Positions 56,881 to 64,000 of a stretch of 64,000 bases of DNA are shown piece by piece. This DNA comes from Magnaporthiopsis rhizophila. Lineage: Eukaryota; Ascomycota; Sordariomycetes; Magnaporthales; Magnaporthaceae. How positions within the stretch are numbered: the first letter of the stretch is position 1; every line of letters starts with the position of its first letter. Position numbers and translations under genes: made by a program. The stretch covers positions 122,166 to 186,165 of the forward strand of contig PYSS01000081.1 of assembly GCA_003049465.1 (NCBI GenBank). The letters run 5' to 3'. The notes beneath the pieces are model-generated. The model made no database searches. It had not been told where the DNA came from and saw only the letters and a list, made by a program, of their open reading frames with translations.

Positions 56881-57090
56881 TTAGCAATATTTACAAAGTA
56901 TTACGGTAAAATGGTATTTGGAAAGGTATTTAAGCATATTTTTAACCAATTTATTGTATTTTTTTTTAGTTTTTGCATAAATAAGGATATTATTTAGGTA
57001 AATTAAAATGCTTGTGTTAATCAGATCCATAAAAATATGGTTTATAAGGTTTTGGAAGGTAGCAGGGGCGTTAATCAATTTTATAGGCAT
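56881..57090 (-). pseudogene. gypsy C reverse transcriptase fragment
   Basis: The reading is MPIKLINAPATFQNLINHIF, then TSILIYLNNILIYAK. The catalytic YLDD box has become YLNN. Frames around it are closed by RIP stops. Confidence 0.85.
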
Positions 57091-58118
57091 AATGGTAAAT
57101 TTGAAAAGTTCGTATTTGTATTGGAATGCTATAAGCTATTTATGTTTTTTTTTATTCTAATTAGGTTAAAGTTTATTTTAAGGTCGATTTTTGTTATTTA
57201 TTGGGCTTTGCTGAAACGGTTTTGGAGTTTCGTTATAAAAGAAATAGGGCACCGGATAGGTATTGTTTTTAAATTAAGGTTCCGGTAATCGATAACGGGC
57301 TTTAACGGATTTTTGGGATCCTTTTTTTCCGCGAAAAGGAGGGGTGATCCTATTATTCCTTTTCCTTGCTGCATTTGATCTGTTTCAAGGTTTTTGTTTA
57401 ACCAGGGCTTAAGAATTTTATGTTTTTGTATATTTAAAAGGTATAAAGGCCTTTAAATAGATTTGGCCTTTTTTTTAAATATAATTTTATAATTTTATGA
57501 TTGGTGGTTTGGAAATTGTATAGCGGTTTTTTTCGATATTATAGGAAAGAATTCTTTAAATTTATCAGGTATTTTGGCCAATTTTTCAGGCAGGTCGGGA
57601 TTATTAAATTTTTTAATAAAGAAGATGGTAACCGGTATAATTGTAAAAAGATTTGCGGGGTTTTTGGGGTTTTGCGGCTTTTTGGAGCGGGATTTTCGAT
57701 ATTTTTTGCAAGTTTTAGTATCAAAACGAAAGTTTTCCGGCTATTTTTTTAAAATATTAATAAGGTAATATTAAGCTATTTATTAAACGGATAGTAAAAT
57801 ATTACAGTTTGGGTTAAGGTTGGATATATTAAGGTTGATAGCTGATCGGTAGTTTTAATGCCTGAGAGTGATATTGGGAAGGTATTACCAAGCCGGGCTT
57901 TTTTCCGTTTTTTTGTAATTAGTTATAATTTTAGGTATTTTGCGATTAATTATGTGTTGCTGAAATTTGGCTGTTGTTTGGGTTAATACCAGGTATTCCT
58001 GGTGGTTTCCGGTATTAAGCAGGATACGAATGGGGATTTTTGGTTGTTTTTTGATCCGGAGCATTATATTTAGTATAGATTTTGTTACGCTATTGTTAGA
58101 TTTTAAGGCTTTGGATTT

Positions 58119-58453
58119 TTAGCAATCTGAGTTGGTTATAATTTTTTCGAAAAACCTGTTATAAAAGGGTTGGTTATTTTGGATTATTAGGCCTGCAATT
58201 TTGACCTTTTTGTTAGGAATTTTTTTTTTGTTTTTGGGAGGGTTGGAGTTTCCTGGTTTTTTTTGTTTAATACTTGCATTTTTGGTTGGCGCCGGAGGAA
58301 GTTCCCAACCGATAATATCCTTTTTGGCATAATATTCCAAGGTATGGTGCATATCTTTGCCGCATTTTTAATATTTGGTACTTTTGGCCTTTTGGGTATT
58401 AATATTTTTTTAATTAATATTTTTAAGTGTGGTTTTGGTGCTGGACCAAACAT
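58119..58453 (-). pseudogene. gypsy C gag C-terminus with degraded zinc knuckle
   Basis: Across two frames the minus strand gives KCGKDMHHTLEYYAKKD, then GWELPPAP and a Pro/Lys-rich tail. The knuckle C-x2-C-x4-H-x4-C has lost Cys positions to Tyr, as expected from TGC to TAC. Confidence 0.55.
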
Positions 58454-61400
58454 TATTTTTTTTGGTTTTTCCAGCCGGTATTTTTTGGTTGGTGGGGGAG
58501 TTTAAAAATTGGTTTTGGCGTGGTTTGGAGCTTTTGCTGCGGGGTTGGCCTGCATTCGAGTACTTTTTTGTTAAAATGGGTTTGTTTTTTTTTTTTTTTT
58601 TACCCGTACCGGAATTATTGGTTTAGAAATATTTATCTGATAATTTGTTTGCTTTTATTTGTTTATAGATTTATTTTGCTTTTTGGTATGTTTTAAGGAA
58701 TTTGGCATTTTTTTTAGGGAGGGTTTTTTTAAAAAAGTAAATTAGGGTAATAATTTGCCGGGGCAGGGTATTTTTGATATAATTCCGGAACGTAACCCCG
58801 GTTTATTTTGCGGTGTGATTGTACTGGGTTAGGGTGGTAAGGTAACTAACAATATTACTTTTGTATTTCAGGGTATAAATTTTGTCAGTTTTTGTTCGTT
58901 TTTTATTAGGGTTTCGATAATGGTCGATAAGCGTTTATAAATAATAGCTCCAGGTATCCTTTATTTTAAACTATTTTAAAGCTTTTATTTTGGCGGTATA
59001 GAATACGAAAGCCTTATTTTTGAGCAAAGATCCTACCCAAAAGATTTTGTAATAATTGCTGGTAAATTTTTCCGGTACAGCTTTTATATATTTGGTAACC
59101 TGGAATTATCAGTTATCGAATTTGGTTTGTGACCCGTTAAAAGCTGGGGAATGTTTAAGGGTTACCGGGTTTTGGATAAATATTTAACCGTATTATTGCG
59201 CAGGGGGGTTTGGTGATAGTGTTTTACGGAAGGGTTTCTAAGCGGGCGGTTTGGGAGGTTATTTATTTGGTTTTCCGGATTTCCGGGGATTTTTGTTATT
59301 AGAGGATAAGGGGTTATTATTATTGGGATGCCCTGGCTATTATATTGCGCTGGTTTTTTTTATTAAAAAGGGTTCGAAACCGGCGAACTGGGATAAAGAT
59401 TCCTTTTGGACTTATTTATTTATGGCCTGCATTAATCCGGCTGAAATAGCAAGGGCCCTATGCTAAAATATGGAACTTATTTGTTTAAAATTAAAAGATA
59501 ACAAGGAATACTGGTTATTTGGCTGCTTGGATATTGGAACCTTTCGGAATGGGGTGCTTTTGGAGGTTTTTGAACAAGCAAAGGATAATAAGCATTGCAG
59601 TTTAGCGGGTTCCAGGGGAGGAGCCGGTGGGGTTAGTCCAACCGCCAATATAATATTTGTTATTTTGGGTAATTTATTTAAAATTAAAAATTGCTATTGG
59701 TATTTTTCCAGAAGCTTGCGTGCTTAAGCCTTTTATATTTACTAGGCCGATTTTATACGATTCCGCAGTTTTTGTTTCAATTTTTTTTGTTTTTTTTTCG
59801 CACGGTTCAGGTGCTATTTTATATTTTGCACCCGATAATTTATGGTTCCTGCTTATATCTTGATTTTGTTAAATACGGTAATATATTTTTCATATATTAT
59901 TTCCAAAGCTTGCCGGTGAATGTTTTGCATTTTGGTTAATTTTTTAAGGGCGTGGTTTTTAACATTTGCATTATTTGTGGCTTTCGAGATGGTTTTCCAG
60001 ATTTTTGCAGCGAACCTATTATTTTTATCAATCATTTATTATTCGAAATTACAAATTTGGGCCTGGGTTATTTTTATTTGGTTTTGGATTATTTCGGAGA
60101 TAGCCTGATAAATTAAGCAGGCGTGCTTATATCTTTTTTTAAATTCGATTATTTTTTTTTGGATAATTTTAAGGACGGCCGACCGATCCGGGATGCCCGA
60201 ACAAAAGGCAAATATAGTATTATAAAAAATAATAAGCCCCTGGTAAATATTTTGCATTTATGCCTTATATTTGGGGTTTAGCCCTATAAAACGGTATCCG
60301 GCAAAGGGTGATACGGGGGTTAATTATTGGCCTTTATTTTTTTGCTATAATTTTTTAAAAATAGGAGGGGAATAAAGCACCAGGGCTTTTTCTGTATCAA
60401 TTATGGGGGTGTTTTGTTATTTTTGGGAGCGGCTAGCGCTGCAGGAATGGGATTATTTTTTGTTTGAAGCGGGGGGTCCTTTTTTTACCGATTGCGCCGG
60501 GATGTTCGGAGGAAGCAATACGGGTTGCTTTTTTGCAAAAGAACCTGCCATTTCGGCTATAATAGACAAATTAACAGAGGATTTCCGGCTATCGGTATAA
60601 TTAAAAGGTGGCAATGCAATATTAATAATTAGCTGGGCCTATTTTTCGTTTATTTCGGTAAGGATATTAATGCTATGCTTAAGGGTTAAAATGGATTTTT
60701 CTTGGGTTTTGAGGATGGTTGTATTAACCTGAATATCGGCGGTTAGCTAATTGCAATATTGGTTAATTTTGTTAATTAATGTGGTATTTATAGCGTTAGC
60801 CTTAAGCCTATGCGCAAAAAGCAAAATATGGGTGATTTTTTTTCGAAGGTTGGTGATTTTTTATTAGTGTTAATCAAAGGTTTCCATAAATTTATCCATT
60901 AATTTGTTATAAATTCGGTTGGTTTAGAAAAATCCTTTTTTGGTATTTTTAGCAAGGTTTTTTATTTAATAGGTGAAACTCTTTAAGCGTTGTTATTTTT
61001 TATTTAGGCATTTTATAAAATTATTAAGGGCTTTTCCGTATTTTTATTGCAGTTATTTTTCGATAACTTTTACCCTTTTTTGAATATAACCGGCAAAAGT
61101 TTCGTGTTTTTTTTTTGCCTGGCCTGGATTTATTTCAAAATTTTAGCTATTTGTTTGCGTTATTGATCGATTTTGTTTAAAGCGGTGCGCATAAAATCGA
61201 TAAATAGGTTGAGGTTTTTGCTAAAGATTTTTATACGGGCTGTGAGGTTTTGACAAAATTTGTTTTGGTTGCGCTTAATACAGATAAGTTGATTTTTACT
61301 AATAAGGGATAAATATATGGCTGTAAAAAATAAATAATATTTATAGCTTGCAAATTGTTGCTCCGATTGCTTATTATTCCTGAAAGTACCGCTGGAGGAT

Positions 61401-61758
61401 ATTAATTATTTTTTTTTTCTTTTTTTTTTGGTAAGGTGAAATTTGCAATATTTAAAGTTTGGTTTTTAAGGGTACGGGCAGTACAAGCAACGCGTTAATT
61501 GGTAAATGGATATGGCCGAAGTTCAAATACCAATGGTGCTTTTTTTATTGGTTTGCTGGGATATAAGTAATGTGGCATGGTTATTTGCCCAAGTACGCAG
61601 GATAATTGCGACAGTATCGAGAATTATAGCGATAAGGGTGGCCATTAAACTTATTGGGGGGCTAAAAAAGGGTTTAGGTTAATTAATAGATCCTTCCAAA
61701 GCTTAGGAAAAAAAATAGTAGGGTTTGTTAAGCGGTTCTGAGGATAAGAAAGATTATT
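58454..61758 (-). other. gypsy C gag/5' internal region, unreadable
   Basis: This AT-rich region has stops in every frame and is expected to hold gag and the 5' untranslated leader. Short minus pieces with Lys/Ile-rich helices (60257-60039) are compatible with gag but not diagnostic. The + ORFs here are shadows. Confidence 0.5.
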
Positions 61759-62123
61759 TGTAATAAAGGGATCAAGTTGGTTTGGAGAAGGTTTTTTAAA
61801 TTAATAATAATTTCTCAGGGCCTTAAAAAGATGCTTAGGAAGCCCCCAATTTTTTCGAGGGGTTTTTTCGAGAGGTGCCCTTTATATAGGCCACAGGGTG
61901 GCCCGTGCAAAGTCCGAGGTATATATTTAAGTGCGGGGTAAAGAACAGGGTACAGTAACCGAGCGCCAACCTTTTGCAAGGGATTTGTGTTCGCGCGAAG
62001 CGCTCCAACGAGGAATTATTATTTTATTTTGGCCCCTTTTTGTGGCCTTTTGTTGGTCCTTTTTGGCCGGCCTTCTCTCCCTTGGGCCGGCTTTCTGTCC
62101 GTAGGGATCGTCCCCGTGTGACA
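61759..62123 (-). repeat. 5' LTR of gypsy C (right copy)
   Basis: It begins TGTAATAAAGGGATCAAG and ends CCCCGTGTGACA. CTCTG follows. Confidence 0.9.
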
Positions 62124-62130
62124 CTCTGGG

Positions 62131-62633
62131 TGTTACGACCAAAGGTGGCAGGGGACAGAAGGGCTGGGGCTAACCCCCAGCGGGACGCCTTTACCCCGCA
62201 GTCAGGAAGGCCAAGGGCCGGATGACTAAGGCCAGTCGAGGAGGGAGCCACGTGGCTAGGTTACGTGGTAACGAAGTGATACGTCCGGTACTTAACGAAG
62301 TGATACGTCCGGTACTGAACGTATCAAGAGTGTCACTGAAGACACCCTTGATACTCAGGGAAGCCAACGTATCACCAGTATCCCCAGCCCCCAAGCACAA
62401 GACAGCACGAGTATATAAGGCAAAGGTTCCCTACTGTGCTAGGTAGTTCTTGACCGAGGCTTTGGCATTAGTCAACCTAAGTTAGCTCCAAGGCAATCCC
62501 TTGGGCAAGCAAAATACAGACAACTGTTTTACCAGACCCCCAGATCACGTGCAAGGCGACCTTGCACCTCAGTACTGCTCAACACCGCCCCTAGGTGCCC
62601 TACCCTAGGAGCAGAAGGCCTGTGATTGTAACA
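62131..62633 (+). repeat. solo LTR of the gypsy A/B family (503 bp), CTGGG duplication
   Basis: It starts TGTTACGACCAAAG, ends ATTGTAACA, and is flanked by CTGGG at 62126-62130 and 62634-62638. It is GC-normal, with little RIP. It contains two perfect-phase 24-bp units (62270-62293 and 62294-62317, AACGAAGTGATACGTCCGGT...) and other GATAC/GTATC motifs in the U3 part. It inserted 7 bp to the right of gypsy C, inside the LINE. Confidence 0.94.
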
Positions 62634-62638
62634 CTGGG

Positions 62639-63842
62639 CAGTGGTACCAGCGTGGAAAACCATACCGCTTAACGCCCTACATTACGAATCCGGCATTCCA
62701 GGCGCACAGGCGCTATTGGAGCAAGCCCGCCCCCGTTTGCGGCCCGTATTAATACGGTTCCAGAAGATCACCCTTCGGCCACAGCTGCCAAACCCACCCT
62801 CAACGCCCGAGGCCGCCGAACAGGCCAACCGGGCAGGCTTACAACCAATTTACAAAGGACGGCAAGGCTTCTTCCGGTTTGCACCCGGCCTACCCACCTC
62901 CCCCATAAATATACAGGGCTTACGGTGGTTACACAAAATAAGCCAGCAGCCGCTAAAGCATTTTTGGCGTGGCTTAATACCCTCCCACCTACGGACGTTA
63001 TAATATATAGCGACGGGTCCAAGGCGGAGGACTGGGAAGTTGGATACGGCTGGGTGATTTACCAAGGCGGCCAACGCAAAGGCTCCGAGCATGGCAGGCT
63101 GGCGCACCCTGCCGAAGTTTTCAACGGCGAAGCGGAAGGGGCCCGAATGGGCCTCCGCAAAGCTGTTTGGAGCTTCCCCAACAGCACCTACCACTTATGC
63201 CTTGATAATACATCAGCGGCTAACAGCTTTTTAAACACGGCCCCTAATAACTCACAAGGGGCTTTTAAGGAGGTCCATTACCACATGGATAAACACCGGG
63301 TACACGTTCGATGGTCCCCGGGCCACATGGGGATTCCCGGGAACGAGGAAGCCGATACCGAAGCAAAATTAGGCACGGCACTACCTATACCCCAGCACTT
63401 TAAGCCAACAGTGGCCGGAGTAAAAGCGTTAGCCCGGGAAAAGGCCCGGGACGCTCGAAACGCGTGGTTTGAAGCCAACCTACCGGCACGGTACAAAGCT
63501 ATAAGCCTTCCGCCAACCTCGCAGCACACACCCGAAGCTGTACAACTACACTGGAAAGTATTACAACGGCTGGTAGCTACACGCACAGGACACGGCGATT
63601 TCGATTGGTACCACCGCAAATTTAATCACGATAACGATAACCCGCGCCGGTGCGGGAAAAACAAATCCCCCTCCCACCCTGCATTTTGTAGGCTGGCTAG
63701 GGTAGCGGAAAACGAGTGGCGTATAGCGGACCCCGCCCCGGCTTTTGACAGGCCCGGGTATCGGAAACGGCTGCTTCAAAAACCTTTTCTCTTTGCTTCG
63801 TTCGTCGAAGCTACCAACTATTACACTATCGCCGGGCGATAA
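62639..63842 (+). pseudogene. LINE RT end, RNase H domain and C-terminus
   Basis: The + strand first gives the post-RT segment AVVPAWKTIPLNALHYESG. After a frame change between about 62800 and 62930 the RNase H domain reads through to a TAA at 63840-63842: IIYSDGSKAEDWEVGYGW (first Asp), FNGEAEGARMGL (Glu), LCLDNTSAANSF (Asp), and VRWSPGHMGIPGNEEADTEA (last Asp). A Cys/His-containing stretch near 63600-63700 corresponds to the usual CCHC-like end but has lost one Cys. RIP is slight. Confidence 0.88.
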
Positions 63843-64000
63843 CAACAGGCCTACCGGCCTGCACACAACCCCTTTTCTTTTTCCTTTTGCACCTATCACC
63901 TTCCTTTCGCACCTACTACCTTTTCCTTTGTTACAACCGTATTAGCAGTAGGCTTGTTGGTCCCCCGCAACCCCGGCCGGGCCCAGAGGTGGTCCCGAGG
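63843..64000 (+). other. LINE 3' untranslated region up to window edge
   Basis: A C/T-rich sequence with repeated CTTTTCCTTTGCACCTA-like units follows the LINE stop. The end of the element is not reached. Confidence 0.5.

Larger units (their letters stand above)
54198..62123 (-). mobile_element. Ty3/gypsy retrotransposon C, full-length (7926 bp), in the LINE
   Basis: The LTRs are 54198-54561 (364 bp) and 61759-62123 (365 bp), with TG..CA ends. CTCTG is duplicated at 54193-54197 and 62124-62128. Coding is on the minus strand: gag with a decayed zinc knuckle near 58350-58119, reverse transcriptase at 57090-56881, and the integrase H2C2 region near 55870-55640. The LTR family differs from gypsy A/B. 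The interior is heavily RIP-mutated. The minus-strand purine tract AAAAAAGGGAGGA abuts the left (3') LTR. Confidence 0.93.
38560..64000 (+). mobile_element. Tad1-like non-LTR retrotransposon (LINE), broken into pieces by nested insertions
   Basis: LINE reverse-transcriptase sequence starts left of 38636, continues at 53519-53717, then at 54153-54197, then 62129-62130 and 62639 onward to the window end. When the insertions are removed, the codons on either side join in frame (for example ALRTSL|W|AVVPAW across the gypsy C and solo-LTR sites). The element is probably 5'-truncated in the RT domain, as is usual for LINEs. About 200 codons between the catalytic YADN piece and IDKAL are missing, next to the LTR at 53718-54152. 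The left boundary is approximate. Confidence 0.8.

Noticed and set aside
57037..58696. several + strand ORFs rich in Phe/Leu/Tyr/Gly
   Set aside because: They are antisense shadows of the RIP-mutated gypsy C pol and gag on the minus strand.

Overview
The window is a piece of a filamentous ascomycete (Pezizomycotina, probably Sordariomycetes-like) nuclear genome. The evidence is short 5'-GT..AG-3' introns of 53-128 bp with CTAAC/CTGAC/CTAAT-type branch sites, an Ole1-type desaturase with a C-terminal cytochrome b5 domain, a fungal GAF hybrid histidine kinase, a fungal endosulfine, and transposons destroyed by C-to-T/G-to-A transitions (repeat-induced point mutation, RIP). There are two compartments: AT-rich transposon blocks (about 1-6.3 kb, 39.3-52.0 kb, 54.2-62.1 kb) and balanced or GC-rich DNA.

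Layout. 1-6.3 kb: a Ty3/gypsy 3' half ending in its LTR, inserted in a Ty1/copia remnant that also carries a pogo DNA transposon. 6.3-18 kb: a gene graveyard with no intact gene, holding remnants of a Myb/SANT-like protein, a carotenoid oxygenase, an ankyrin protein, a conserved fungal hypothetical and an acidic-tail protein, ending in an assembly gap (76 N plus poly-C). 18.7-38.0 kb: the gene island. It holds an endosulfine (Igo/ENSA), a stearoyl-CoA delta-9 desaturase (ole1), a PMC-type Ca2+ P-ATPase with an in-frame stop, an alpha/beta-hydrolase, a truncated copy of that hydrolase in opposite orientation, and a 7-exon hybrid histidine kinase. 38.6-64 kb: a Russian-doll nest. A LINE (Tad1-like) was hit by a pogo-like element with 95-bp TIRs, which was hit by a copia element, which was hit by a gypsy element. 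Further right the same LINE carries another gypsy element, a solo LTR and a chimeric LTR. Target-site duplications support nearly every layer.

The host genes do not form a cluster. Desaturase and Ca2+-ATPase are convergent; Ca2+-ATPase, hydrolase and histidine kinase all lie on the minus strand with separate promoters. Exon structures were worked out by hand from splice signals, reading frame and family conservation. No RNA data or database search was available.
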